Shown: in pieces, positions 29,757 to 38,628 of the stretch | How the letters are laid out: the number at the start of each line of letters is the position of its first letter | How positions within the stretch are numbered: the stretch's first letter is position 1 | Source of the DNA: Nocardia mangyaensis | GTDB taxonomy: Bacteria; Actinomycetota; Actinomycetes; Mycobacteriales; Mycobacteriaceae | Length of the DNA stretch: 64,000 nucleotides | Direction: 5' to 3' | NCBI RefSeq assembly: GCF_001886715.1 | Contig: NZ_CP018082.1 | Location: forward strand, 3,472,001-3,536,000 | Position numbers and translations under genes: made by a program | Notes under the pieces: generated by a model | Seen by the model: only the letters and a program-made list of their open reading frames with translations | Database searches by the model: none | Told to the model about the DNA's origin: nothing

Positions 29757-31319
29757 TCACCAGTCCGGCCGGCCGATCGAGAGCTGGTGCGCGAAGGTGT
29801 TGCCCGGATCCCACTGCGCTTTGATCCGGCGCAGTCGTGGGTAGTTGTCGCCGTAGTAGAAGGCGTGCCACGGCAGACCGGAGGTGTTCCACGTGCGGTC
29901 GGCCAGATCCGGATCCGGATAGTTGATGTAGCTTCCGCCATAGACCTCGTTCGGCACCGGTACCCCACCGGTCTCGGCGTGCACCTCGCGATACATCTCG
30001 CGAGCCCACCGCACATATCTGTCGTCGTCGGCCGGTGACCGCCACGCCGCATGGATGAGCATTTTCATGAACGAATCCCGGGCGGGGGTGGCCGTGGCAT
30101 CGGGTGCGACGGCATTGATCGCGCCGCCGAACGGGAGGAATTCGAGCTGGGATTCGCCGAGGAAGGCGAGATCGGTGATGTAGCGGTAGAAGATCCGGAG
30201 CTGCGCGGGCGAGTAGGCCTTGCGCAGGTAGGCGGCTTTGACCTTGACCCGGAAGGTGCTCTCGGCCTTGGCGTAGTAGGTTCGGTCGACGGTGTCCCGA
30301 TAGGACAGCCGCCGCACCGGCAGAAGTGCCGGTGGAGGGAACACGCCCTCGCTCACCGTGGCCACGAATTCGTCGAATCGCGTTCGGGCATCGGGAGAAT
30401 CGGCGTCGACGAGGATCAGCAACTCGGCCGCGGCGGTGCCGGTCGTCCGGATCATCAGTGGCGCGTACAGTCCGGCGAAATCGTTCCCCGGCGCGCTGTG
30501 TCGTTCGAAGAACCCGAGGTAGTTCCCGAGGAACCGGACGAACGAATCCTCCGTGGCGACAGGCAGGATCAGGCGGGCGTTGAGCAGGTGGGCCGGCGGT
30601 CTCGGCAGGGCGTGCGCGGGGTCGGTGCCCTCGGCGTCCGGTGACCGCAGCAGAAAGCGCGTCACCACTCCGACATTGCCGCCACCGCCACCGGTGTGCG
30701 CCCACCACAGGTCGTGATCGGGCCCATCCCTGGTCGCGAGGACGATCTTCGCGGCCCCGTCGGCGTCGACGGTGACCACCTCCACCCCGGCCAGATGGTC
30801 GGCGACGAGCCCGAAGCGCCGCGACAGCGGTCCGTAACCGCCGCCCGGGACGTGGCCACCCATCCCGACGCCGCGGCAGATCCCACCCGGCACGGTGACG
30901 CCCCAGCGATGCAGGGCCTCGTACACCGTGCCGATGTCGGCGCCCGCGTCGACCGAGAAGGCGCGCTGACGTTCGTCCCAGTGCACGGTGTTCAGGCGGC
31001 CCAGGTCGATGATCGACCGGGTGCGCGCGTTGTCGACGAAGTCGTCGAAGCAGTGGCCGCCTGAGCGGGCCGCGATCGCCGAATCCTCGGCGACGGCCGC
31101 GGCGACCGCACGCCGGACCTCCTCGGCCGTGGTCGGCACGTAGATCTTGGCCGGCCGGGCGAGGAACCGGCGGTTGTAACCGCGCTGGGCGAGCGCCTGA
31201 TACTCGGCATCGCCCGCACCGAGCACTCGCTCACCGGCACGGGCGGTCGGCATTCCGAGGGCGGCGAGCGCGCCACCCACCGTGGCCGCGGTGATCAACC
31301 GTCGACGGGAGATCGGCAC
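29757..31319 (-). CDS. FAD-binding oxidoreductase, berberine bridge enzyme-like, Tat-exported
   Basis: The 520-residue protein begins with a twin-arginine signal (ISRRRLITAATVGG). A PCMH-type FAD domain and a C-terminal BBE domain (YPRLRRIKAQWDPGNTF) follow. His89 in GGHCFDDF and Cys148 in GGICRGVGMGGH are placed for bicovalent FAD attachment, the hallmark of BBE-type oxidases of sugars or alkaloid-like compounds. GTG at 31319 has AAGGAG four bases upstream and gives a clean signal peptide. The substrate is unknown. Confidence 0.92.
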   Translation of the reverse strand: MPISRRRLITAATVGGALAALGMPTARAGERVLGAGDAEYQALAQRGYNRRFLARPAKIYVPTTAEEVRRAVAAAVAEDSAIAARSGGHCFDDFVDNARTRSIIDLGRLNTVHWDERQRAFSVDAGADIGTVYEALHRWGVTVPGGICRGVGMGGHVPGGGYGPLSRRFGLVADHLAGVEVVTVDADGAAKIVLATRDGPDHDLWWAHTGGGGGNVGVVTRFLLRSPDAEGTDPAHALPRPPAHLLNARLILPVATEDSFVRFLGNYLGFFERHSAPGNDFAGLYAPLMIRTTGTAAAELLILVDADSPDARTRFDEFVATVSEGVFPPPALLPVRRLSYRDTVDRTYYAKAESTFRVKVKAAYLRKAYSPAQLRIFYRYITDLAFLGESQLEFLPFGGAINAVAPDATATPARDSFMKMLIHAAWRSPADDDRYVRWAREMYREVHAETGGVPVPNEVYGGSYINYPDPDLADRTWNTSGLPWHAFYYGDNYPRLRRIKAQWDPGNTFAHQLSIGRPDW

Positions 31320-31409
31320 CGGACTCCTTCCGCCCAACAGTGTTCGAGACGAATCTGCTCGGACAGTAGCGGAATCGCCGGTGCGATGGGGTGAGGGCGC
31401 CCGGCGCGG

Positions 31410-31670
31410 TTACGCCGCCTGGACGGTGACCGTCGTGTCGGTGCTGGGGTAGTGGAGAACACGCAGGCGCCCGCTGGCGACATCGACCGCGTCGGCGACC
31501 ACGAAACCGGTGTCCGGGGTCTCACCGGCGAAACTCGTGCTGATCACCCGGTAGCTGCGCCCGGTCTCGAGCACGATGTCGCCCGATCGGAGCCGGCCGG
31601 CCGGAGTGGGCGCGCCATCGCACTCGTCGACTGTGCCGTTGCGCCGGATGACACCGATCAAACTCAGCAT
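31410..31670 (-). CDS. Small hypothetical protein
   Basis: An 86-residue soluble protein, probably beta-rich, with no recognised domain. A good ribosome binding site, AGGTGGAG, lies three bases before ATG and codon bias is strong, so the gene is real. It follows the methyltransferase gene on the same strand after about 225 bases. Confidence 0.65.
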   Translation of the reverse strand: MLSLIGVIRRNGTVDECDGAPTPAGRLRSGDIVLETGRSYRVISTSFAGETPDTGFVVADAVDVASGRLRVLHYPSTDTTVTVQAA

Positions 31671-31895
31671 GCTCTCTCCACCTGTGCAGCGTCGCGAATC
31701 CGCGTCCCGTTTGCCGGATGAGCGAACGGGTATTCGAGAGTCTTTTACCCGGCATCGCCGCGTTCGAACCCTCGAATTCCGGGACGGCGCGAGTTCGGCT
31801 CCTCGGTGGCCTTCCCCGTCGGCCTCGCGCAGGTCACCGGTGCGAGGTGGCCTGCGGCGCCGATGCGCGGAAGACCACCTCGCGCGGTTCCGGGA

Positions 31896-32693
31896 TCAGG
31901 GCTTGCGGGCGACGGCGCCGTAGGCCGAGATCGGCAGGACCTCACCCACCTCGACGCCTTCCGGGCGCCACTGGGTGATCGAGACGAAGCCGGGGTCAGC
32001 CATTTCCAGGCCGTCGAACACGGCCCGGATCTGTGCCTGGGTGCGCGGGATGTAGGGCGTGCCGCCGGTGCCGGTGTAGTTCTCGCACAGCGTGACGTAG
32101 GCCTGGCTGTCGTCGGTGCCGTCCCACATGATCAGGTGGCTGCCCGAGGGCACCTCGCCGAGCACGGTGCCCACGATCCGCAGCAGGTCGTCGTAGGTCT
32201 TGGCGTGACCGAGCACGCCCATGAACATCACCGCGATCGGCTCGTTGAAGTTCAGCACGTTGCGCGCGTCGGCGACGATCCGCTCCGGATCGTGGAAGTC
32301 GGCGTCGATGTAGGTGGTGACGCCCTCGGGGGTGGTGCTGGTCAGCAGCGCCCGCGCGTGGGTGAGTACCAGCGGATCGTTGTCCACGTAGACGATGCGG
32401 GCATCGGGGGTGACGCCTTGGGCGACCTCGTGGGTGTTCTGCATCGTCGGCAGCCCGGTGCCGATGTCGAGGAACTGGCGGATGCCGCGCTCGCGGGCCA
32501 GGAAGCGCACGGCCCTGATCAGGAACTGGCGCGACTGCACGGCCATGGTGGAGATGTCCGGGTCGACGGCCAGGCCCGCGTCACCGGCGATCTTGTCGAT
32601 CTCGTAGTGGTCCTTGCCACCCATCCAGTAATTCCAGATCCGCGCCGAATGCGGGATGTCGGTCCGGATCACCGGGGTGTGCACGTCGGTCAT
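31896..32693 (-). CDS. SAM-dependent methyltransferase, DUF574 (PF04672) family
   Basis: The 265-residue protein opens with the family signature SARIWNYWMGGKDHYEIDK, and its SAM-binding loop is FLDIGTGLPTMQNTHE. The family is abundant in actinomycetes with many paralogues and has no settled substrate. I chose ATG at 32693; the open frame continues upstream but loses its typical codon use. The gene stands alone between a small hypothetical gene and the alarmone synthetase gene. Confidence 0.92.
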   Translation of the reverse strand: MTDVHTPVIRTDIPHSARIWNYWMGGKDHYEIDKIAGDAGLAVDPDISTMAVQSRQFLIRAVRFLARERGIRQFLDIGTGLPTMQNTHEVAQGVTPDARIVYVDNDPLVLTHARALLTSTTPEGVTTYIDADFHDPERIVADARNVLNFNEPIAVMFMGVLGHAKTYDDLLRIVGTVLGEVPSGSHLIMWDGTDDSQAYVTLCENYTGTGGTPYIPRTQAQIRAVFDGLEMADPGFVSITQWRPEGVEVGEVLPISAYGAVARKP

Positions 32694-32858
32694 GAGCCCT
32701 CGCTCCTCTGCAAAATTGACAGCGGTGGTACCCACCCTGGGCAGGAGCCACCAGCGGCACAGCATCTGATCTGTTTGCGACAGTACAAGATTCACGCCGC
32801 CAGGGTGTGGTGGATGACAATGCGGATCAGCGCGGCAGAGGAGCGGCGCGCGAGCGGG

Positions 32859-33644
32859 TCAGGTCGAGAGATCGCCGGGGCGTGCGTGCCGGGGATGATC
32901 GGCGATGAGGTTGTTGTACAGCACGCTCAGATCGAGCGAATCGGCCTCGGACTTCCTGGTGTGCGCGCCACGGTCGACCTGGCGGTGCAGGCCTTCCATC
33001 TTCTCGTCGAGCTGGGTGGCCACCTCGGCGGCCTGGGCCAGGTCGGCGCGCAGATTCGGCGGGACCTCGCCGCGGTACTTGTAGTAGATCTTGTGTTCGA
33101 GGCTGGCCCAGAAGTCCATCGCGATCGTGCGGATCTGGATCTCCACCGGAATGCGCTCGGTGCGGTCGGAGCGGGACACCGGGATCGACACGATCAGGTG
33201 CAGGCTCTGGTAGCCGTTCGGTTTGCGGTGGGTGATGTAGTCGCGCTCCTCGAGCACGGTGATGTCCTCGCGCCCGGCCAGCATGTCCCGGATCGCGCCG
33301 ATGTCGGAGATGAAGCTGCAGACCACCCTGACTCCGGCGATGTCGAGCACGTTCTCCCGGATGGCGGCCAGATTCATCGCGTAGTTCTTGCGCCGGACCT
33401 TCTCCAGCACGCTCTCGGGTGACTTGAGTCGTGAGCCGACATGCTCGATCGGGTTGTACTCGTGGGTGTTGTTGAAGTCCTCGCGCAAGATGTTGATCTT
33501 GGTCGTGACTTCGTCGATCGCGAACTTGTAGCCGAGCATGAAGTCGACGAACTGCTCCCGGAGCACCCGGAGATCGTCGACGGCGATCTGCTCGCCGTTG
33601 CCGAACGGGGCGTCGGTGCTGTGGTCGAGCTGCCAGGGTCTCAT
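32859..33644 (-). CDS. Small GTP pyrophosphokinase (RelA/SpoT synthetase domain)
   Basis: This 261-residue protein has only the (p)ppGpp synthetase domain, without HD hydrolase or TGS/ACT regions, as in RelP/RelQ-type small alarmone synthetases. DIAGVRVVCSF, DYITHRKPNGYQSLHLIV and VEIQIRTIAMDFWASLEHKI are the catalytic and GTP-binding segments. It would make (p)ppGpp in the cytoplasm under stress. A GGAGG ribosome binding site precedes ATG at 33644. The C-terminal 60 residues are helical and charged, as in oligomerising members. Confidence 0.92.
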   Translation of the reverse strand: MRPWQLDHSTDAPFGNGEQIAVDDLRVLREQFVDFMLGYKFAIDEVTTKINILREDFNNTHEYNPIEHVGSRLKSPESVLEKVRRKNYAMNLAAIRENVLDIAGVRVVCSFISDIGAIRDMLAGREDITVLEERDYITHRKPNGYQSLHLIVSIPVSRSDRTERIPVEIQIRTIAMDFWASLEHKIYYKYRGEVPPNLRADLAQAAEVATQLDEKMEGLHRQVDRGAHTRKSEADSLDLSVLYNNLIADHPRHARPGDLST

Positions 33645-33842
33645 CGACCTCCATTGTGCCTTTCCCGCTCGGCGCGCTGCCGTGGTGCTGGTCACGGTGG
33701 TGATCGCGAGCCTGGTCCCGGGCGGACGCGACGCCGGGATCTGGCCGGTGGCGGGCGTGATTGGGGTGGAAACGCGTCGTCCGTCGAGGGATCGTGTGGT
33801 CGGTGGGCGATCGCCGCCGTCGCCTCGAGTACGGCGATCGCG

Positions 33843-34124
33843 GTGTCGAACGGGAACGGTGCGGTGCATCTGGAATTGCACACCGACGCCAATTCCGAGG
33901 TTCCCTACGAGCAGCGGTTCTCGGTGATCGGGGCCGACCTCGACACCGGTCGCAACGGTCAGGAGCAGGTCACCGCTGCGGTCGAAGGCCCGGACAACGT
34001 GCTCTCGATTCCGCGGGTGCGGACCGAACCGGGCCGCGTCGCCTTCGTGTTGGCCGCCGCCAACCACGGTTCGGACCAGAACTACACCAACGGTGACTGC
34101 AGCGTGGAATACGCCGTCCGCTGA
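33843..34124 (+). CDS. Hypothetical protein, possible 3' part of a frameshifted secreted protein
   Basis: From about 33840 the plus-strand frame ending at 34124 shows strong codon bias. It encodes a beta-rich segment with the C-terminus NYTNGDCSVEYAVR. GTG at 33843 is a possible start, but it lacks a ribosome binding site. Upstream, at about 33685-33735 in the next frame, lies a hydrophobic stretch (RRAAVVLVTVVIASLVPGG) that would serve as a signal or membrane anchor. A frameshift between the two would split one small secreted protein. I cannot tell this from chance without comparison to intact homologues. Confidence 0.45.
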   Translation: MSNGNGAVHLELHTDANSEVPYEQRFSVIGADLDTGRNGQEQVTAAVEGPDNVLSIPRVRTEPGRVAFVLAAANHGSDQNYTNGDCSVEYAVR

Positions 34125-34144
34125 GCTGCCCGCGCCCCAGCCCG

Positions 34145-34960
34145 TCAGGCGGCGGCGGGATGCGGGGCGGTCAGCGACGTCAGCAGGGTGCTGCGCAGTT
34201 CGTAGAATGCCTGGTCGCGGTTGAGTTCGGCCTGCTCACGGGGGCGCGGGAAGGTGACCGGGATGTCCTCGGACACCGTGGCCGCCGGACCGTGCGACAT
34301 CACCAGGATCCGATCGGACAGCACGATCGCCTCGTCGACATCGTGGGTCACCAGCACGACGGTGCGCCGTTCGGACTCCCACAGGCGCAGCAGCTCACCC
34401 TGCAGGTCGACGCGGGTGAGTGCGTCGAGTGCGCCGAAGGGCTCGTCGAGCAGCAGTACCTTGGGCTGCAGCGCGAAGGCGCGCGCGATACCCACCCGCT
34501 GCTGCATACCGCCGGAGAGTTCGCGGGGCTTCTTGTCCTTGTGCTTACCCAGCTTGACCGTGTCGAGGTAGTGATCGGCCAGCTCGGCGCGCTCGGTTTT
34601 CGACAGCTCGGCTCTGGCGCAGTTCAGTGCGAACAGCACGTTCTCCCGCGCGGTCAGCCAGGGCAGCAGCACGTGCTGCTGGAACACCATCCCGCGGTCG
34701 CTGCCGGGACCGGTGATCGGTTGGCGGTCCAGCCAGAGTATTCCGCCGTCGGGTTCGGTGAGCCCCGCGATCATCGACAGCACCGTGGATTTGCCACAGC
34801 CCGACGGTCCGATCAGCGTCACGAACTGACCCTCGTCGATCGAGATCGTGGTCGGCGCGATGACCTGGTTCCAGCCTTCTTTCGCCGGATACCACTTCTC
34901 GACGTTCTCGAGGACCAGCGAGCCGCTCCGCACGGCGTCCGAATCATTGTGTGTGGCCAT
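34145..34960 (-). CDS. ABC transporter ATP-binding protein, cyanate/nitrate type
   Basis: The 271-residue ATPase has Walker A GPSGCGKST, the signature LSGGMQQRVGIARA and Walker B VLLLDEPFGALD. The SDRGMVFQQHVLLPWLTARENV segment is typical of the nitrate/taurine/cyanate importer family. ATG at 34960 is favoured over GTG at 34969 because AGGAAG lies eight bases before it. It closes the order cyanase, binding protein, permease, ATPase and energises uptake of the anion. Confidence 0.93.
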   Translation of the reverse strand: MATHNDSDAVRSGSLVLENVEKWYPAKEGWNQVIAPTTISIDEGQFVTLIGPSGCGKSTVLSMIAGLTEPDGGILWLDRQPITGPGSDRGMVFQQHVLLPWLTARENVLFALNCARAELSKTERAELADHYLDTVKLGKHKDKKPRELSGGMQQRVGIARAFALQPKVLLLDEPFGALDALTRVDLQGELLRLWESERRTVVLVTHDVDEAIVLSDRILVMSHGPAATVSEDIPVTFPRPREQAELNRDQAFYELRSTLLTSLTAPHPAAA

Positions 34961-34996
34961 GGGTTTCACTTCCTGTTCGCAAAGAGGGTCGGTGGA

Positions 34997-35884
34997 TCAG
35001 CCGTGCGGGATCTTCGTCGCGCCCCACACCACGAGCCGGTCGAGCGCGAATCCCACCGCGCCGATCAGCAGAATCGCGACGAGGATCGCCGGCACCGACA
35101 GCCGATTCCACTGGTTCCACACGAAATAGCCCATGCCGCGGCTGCCGACGAGCATCTCCGCGGCGATGATCACCAACCACGCCGTCGACAGCGACAACCG
35201 CAGACCCGTGAGAATCGACGGCAGCGCGGCGGGCAGCTGGATGGTGCGGATCACCTGCGCGCGGGAGGCTTCCAGCGTGCGCGCGAGCTGCATGTACAGC
35301 GGATCGACCTTCTGCACGCCCTCGATGGTGTTGAGCAGCATCGGCCACAGCGAGGCCATCACGATGACGAAGATCGCCGTGTTCTCGGCATCGCGCAGCA
35401 GCGCCAGACCCAGCGGCAGCCACGCCAGTGGCGAGACCGGTCGCAGGACCTGGACGAACGGTTCCACCGCCCAGCGGATTCGGGTCGCGCTGCCGAGGAG
35501 GAAACCGAGCGGGATGGCGATGGCCGCCGCGATGAGGAAGCCGGTGAGCACTCGTTGCAGACTGGCGACCAGATGCCAGAAGATCCCGACACTGGCCGGA
35601 CCGGAGACATAGAACGGGTCGGACAGGATGGTCACCAGCTGATTCCAGGTGGCGCCCGGCGTGGGTGCGAGGCCGTCGGCGCCCTGGTCGGCGGTCACCA
35701 CCGACCAGATCCCGAGGCCGATCACGCAGATCACCACGAACAGCAGGGCCGCGCCGGCCACCTGTGCGCGGCGGGCGGCCCGGTCGGCGGCGGTTTTGGC
35801 GGCCAGGCCCAGGGAGATCTCGCGTGGTTGGACGCTCGCGGGCGCGGTGTCCGGCCCTGCGGTCGGTTCTTCTGTTCGGGTCAT
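34997..35884 (-). CDS. ABC transporter permease, cyanate/nitrate type
   Basis: This 295-residue membrane protein has about six hydrophobic segments after a polar 40-residue N-terminus. It carries the EAA-type cytoplasmic loop in QLARTLEASRAQVIRTIQLPAALP. It belongs to the NrtB/SsuC/TauC permease group. ATG at 35884 overlaps the stop of the binding-protein gene (ATGA). The ATPase gene follows after 36 bases. Confidence 0.93.
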   Translation of the reverse strand: MTRTEEPTAGPDTAPASVQPREISLGLAAKTAADRAARRAQVAGAALLFVVICVIGLGIWSVVTADQGADGLAPTPGATWNQLVTILSDPFYVSGPASVGIFWHLVASLQRVLTGFLIAAAIAIPLGFLLGSATRIRWAVEPFVQVLRPVSPLAWLPLGLALLRDAENTAIFVIVMASLWPMLLNTIEGVQKVDPLYMQLARTLEASRAQVIRTIQLPAALPSILTGLRLSLSTAWLVIIAAEMLVGSRGMGYFVWNQWNRLSVPAILVAILLIGAVGFALDRLVVWGATKIPHG

Positions 35885-37128
35885 GTCGTCGATACCTGCT
35901 TCGCGGTCCAGTGCAGAAAGTTGTCGGGTTCGAATCGGCGGCCGTTGATGTCGAGGCCGGTCGCCGGTGCGGGGAGTGGGACGCCGAGCGCGTCGAACGC
36001 CGCGCGCGAGGCTTCGGCGTCGAAAACCGCGCCGACGGTGTCGCGATACTGCTGCGGTGTCACCCAGCGGTCGGATTCGGCCAGGCCCCACCGTTGGAGC
36101 TGGGTCAGCATCCAGAGGCCGAACGTCTCCTGCGGGTAGGGCTGGAACCGGACGCGGTCGGGCACCCGGCGCGGGATGCCGGTGCCGTCCTGGTACTCCC
36201 CGGTGAGAATGGCTTCGAGCAGCGCCGGTTGCTGGTTGAGGAACTGCTCGGGCGCCATGGATCGGGCGGCGGCCGAACGGTTCTGCGTCTGGTCGCTCCA
36301 CAGCGCCGCGTCGTGGATCGCGCGGGTGAGGGCCTGATAGGTGACCGGATTCTCCCGGGCGAACTCGTCGTTCACCCCGAAGCTGCAGCAGGGGTGGCCG
36401 TTCCACAGATCACGGGTGAGCGTGAACAGGTATCCCGCGCCGGTGGCCACCGCCCGCTGATTGAACGGGTCGGGCCCGAGGTAGCCGTCGACTCCACCGG
36501 TGAGCAGATTGGCGACCATGTCCGGCGGGCGAAGGACTCGCAGTTCCACATCGACATCGGGATCGAGCCCACCCATCGACAGGTAGTCCCGGAGCAACAG
36601 GTTGTGTACCGAGTAGTCGAACGGGATGGCCAGCCGGAAACCGGCGAAATCCGCCGGTTCGCGCACCCTGCCGAGATGCTTGCGATGCAACGTGATCGCC
36701 TGACCGTTGGTATTGGTGATCAGCGGCAGGCGGGTGCGCATCCGGCCCGAGGCCAGCCCCTGATCGATGGCCAGTGGCATCGGTGCCAGCATGTGCGAGG
36801 CGTCGATCTCGCCGGTGGCGTAGGCGGCCCACACCTCGGCCCACCCGGAGAACTTCTTCAACGTGACGTCGAGTCCGTGCTTGGCGTAGATCCCCAGTGC
36901 CTTGGCGTTGACGATGGGCGACGAGCAGGTGATCGGAATGAAGCCGACGGTGATCTTCGGCTTCTCGATGCCGGGCAGCGGTCCGACGGCCGCGCCCGGC
37001 GCGGTCGTCGCGCTCGACGGGGCGGGCGCGGGTGGTGCGGGTGCCAGTGGCGCGCAGGCGGTTGCGGCGAGCGCTCCGGCGACGCCGGCTCCAGCGCCCA
37101 GGAGCCGCCGACGGCTGAATTCGGCCAT
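35881..37128 (-). CDS. ABC transporter substrate-binding lipoprotein, NrtA/CynA type
   Basis: The 415-residue protein starts with a twin-arginine motif (FSRRRLLGAGAG) and a lipobox (LAATACAP), so it should be exported and lipid-anchored. The mature part matches CmpA/NrtA periplasmic binding proteins for nitrate, bicarbonate or cyanate (VGFIPITCSSPIVNAKALGIYAKHG). The cyanase gene lies 29 bases upstream, which points to cyanate as ligand. A proline-alanine linker follows the lipobox. Confidence 0.9.
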   Translation of the reverse strand: MAEFSRRRLLGAGAGVAGALAATACAPLAPAPPAPAPSSATTAPGAAVGPLPGIEKPKITVGFIPITCSSPIVNAKALGIYAKHGLDVTLKKFSGWAEVWAAYATGEIDASHMLAPMPLAIDQGLASGRMRTRLPLITNTNGQAITLHRKHLGRVREPADFAGFRLAIPFDYSVHNLLLRDYLSMGGLDPDVDVELRVLRPPDMVANLLTGGVDGYLGPDPFNQRAVATGAGYLFTLTRDLWNGHPCCSFGVNDEFARENPVTYQALTRAIHDAALWSDQTQNRSAAARSMAPEQFLNQQPALLEAILTGEYQDGTGIPRRVPDRVRFQPYPQETFGLWMLTQLQRWGLAESDRWVTPQQYRDTVGAVFDAEASRAAFDALGVPLPAPATGLDINGRRFEPDNFLHWTAKQVSTT

Positions 37129-37157
37129 CCTCGGGTTCCTCTCGGTGAATCGTGTGG

Positions 37158-37610
37158 TCAGAACCGGTAATCGAGGAATTTCCCGTCGAATGTCACGACC
37201 ACGCGATCCCCCTCCGGGTCGGGCCGGCGGTCGACGGTCAGCGTGAAATTGATGGCGCTCATGATGCCGTCACCGAATTCCTCATGGATCATCTCTTTGA
37301 TGGCGGGTCCATAGACTGTGAGCGCCTCGTAGAACCGATAGATCGTCGGATCGCTGGGAATCGGATTGTCGAAGGTGCCGCGATAGGGCTGGGTCCGCAG
37401 CGACTCGATCACGGACTCGTCGAGGTCGAGCAGAGTGCCGACGCCGCGCGCGTCCGCCTCCGGCATGGGATGCTGGCCGTGCAGGGCCGCGATGGTCCAG
37501 GCCAGCGGTTTGCCGATCTCGTCGGCGATCTCGCGCCAGGTCAGCTTCTTCCTGATGCGCTGCGAGACAACATGTTTCGTCGCCTCGGACTTGTCCATGA
37601 TGGTGGTCAT
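37158..37610 (-). CDS. cynS: Cyanate hydratase (cyanase)
   Basis: This 150-residue enzyme converts cyanate and bicarbonate to ammonia and carbon dioxide. The three catalytic residues known from E. coli (Arg96, Glu99, Ser122) are present at Arg92 and Glu95 in IYRFYEAL and Ser118 in DGIMSAINF, each shifted by four. The C-terminus VVTFDGKFLDYRF is the usual dimer-decamer tail. A perfect GAAGGAG lies five bases before ATG at 37610. As the first gene of the unit it precedes the uptake transporter, so cyanate serves as nitrogen source or is detoxified. Confidence 0.97.
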   Translation of the reverse strand: MTTIMDKSEATKHVVSQRIRKKLTWREIADEIGKPLAWTIAALHGQHPMPEADARGVGTLLDLDESVIESLRTQPYRGTFDNPIPSDPTIYRFYEALTVYGPAIKEMIHEEFGDGIMSAINFTLTVDRRPDPEGDRVVVTFDGKFLDYRF

Positions 37611-37718
37611 CGGCACTCCTTCGTCACTGGCGCCACTCGACATCCGAGCGGTTCGTCCGCTCGTTCAGTCGACCATTTCCAGCCGGGTGCGCAGAAGCGA
37701 AAAGGGCGCACGAGAAAG

Positions 37719-37742
37719 AGGCAATTCGCGCGCGAATTGCCT
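37719..37742. promoter_or_regulatory. Perfect 24-bp palindrome in the cynS/araC intergenic region
   Basis: AGGCAATTCGCG (37719-37730) is followed directly by its exact reverse complement (37731-37742). It lies 109 bases before cynS and 99 before the AraC-type gene. A symmetric site of this length suggests a dimeric repressor or, if transcribed, a hairpin. AraC-type proteins usually use direct repeats, so another regulator is possible. Confidence 0.5.
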
Positions 37743-37764
37743 TCGCGGGTCCGATTAACGGCGA

Positions 37765-37792
37765 CGTAACTGGACGCGGCCGGGAACGTAAC
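37765..37792. promoter_or_regulatory. Direct repeat CGTAAC, 22-bp spaced, possible AraC-type operator
   Basis: CGTAAC occurs at 37765-37770 and 37787-37792 in the same orientation, preceded by GA and GAA. The 22-bp start-to-start distance equals about two helical turns. This is the expected arrangement of half-sites for the adjacent AraC-type regulator. Confidence 0.4.
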
Positions 37793-37840
37793 AATGGCGG
37801 ACCTACACTGGGATTTTGCGGGACGGAAGCGCGACGACAG

Positions 37841-38620
37841 ATGAGTACAGCCGCCATCGCCGTAGCACGGCAGGTGATCGGGTCGATGGATCAAGCCGCC
37901 TGGGTCATCGACCCAGGCGGCCGAATCGTGATGATCAACCGTTCGGCACTGTCCGCGCTCGGGTACCGCACCGACGACGATGTGGTCGGCTCCTGCAGCC
38001 ACGCGGCGTTCCATCATCACCACATCGACGGGGAGCCCTACGAGCCGTCCAGCTGCCCGATCCTGCACGCCACCCGGCGCCCGCTGCGCTATCGCGGCGG
38101 TACCGAGTGGATGATCCGCCGCACCGGCACCGCGCTCCCGGTGTCCTGGTCGGCCTCGGAACTGCAGCTCGACGCCGCGAAACTCATGCTGGTCACGCTC
38201 ACGGTGCTCGACCGGCTCGACGACGAACCCTTCACCCACGCGGTCCGCGAGCGGGCCTCGGCGCTCGAGCGGCGTGCGCTCTACGAGAAGGCGTGCGACC
38301 TGATCGCCGTCCAGGCCGGCGATCCCGAGCTGGCACCGAATGCCATCGCGCACCAGCTGCACGTGTCCCTGCGCCACCTGCAGACCGCGTTCGCCGAAGC
38401 GGGCACCTCACCCGCGCGCAGCATCCGCGTCGCCCGCCTGAGCCGAGCGGCGAATCTGCTCGAAGCCGGGCTCACCGTCACCGAGGTCGTCGGCCAGTCC
38501 GGCTTCGCCGACCCCTCCACTTTCCGTCGCGCGTTCCGGCGGCACTACGGCACGCCGCCGACCGCACTGCGAACAACGACGGTCAGCGGGTCCGCCGGAA
38601 CCGGCGCCGCGGCTCGCTGA
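37841..38620 (+). CDS. AraC family regulator with N-terminal PAS domain
   Basis: This 259-residue protein joins a PAS sensor domain (residues about 10-120) to a C-terminal AraC DNA-binding domain (about 150-250), recognisable from FRRAFRRHYGTPPTAL. The PAS part contains the rare run FHHHHIDGEPYEPSSCPI, a His/Cys-rich segment seen in one PAS subgroup that may bind a metal or other cofactor. It is divergent from the cyanase-transporter unit and is the natural candidate for its regulator. ATG at 37841 was chosen on codon use. Confidence 0.9.
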   Translation: MSTAAIAVARQVIGSMDQAAWVIDPGGRIVMINRSALSALGYRTDDDVVGSCSHAAFHHHHIDGEPYEPSSCPILHATRRPLRYRGGTEWMIRRTGTALPVSWSASELQLDAAKLMLVTLTVLDRLDDEPFTHAVRERASALERRALYEKACDLIAVQAGDPELAPNAIAHQLHVSLRHLQTAFAEAGTSPARSIRVARLSRAANLLEAGLTVTEVVGQSGFADPSTFRRAFRRHYGTPPTALRTTTVSGSAGTGAAAR

Positions 38621-38628
38621 CGCCTCGA

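Noticed and set aside
37743-37800. A GlnR box for nitrogen control upstream of cynS
   Set aside because: GTAAC and GAAC elements are present, but not with the AC-N9-AC spacing that GlnR sites need.
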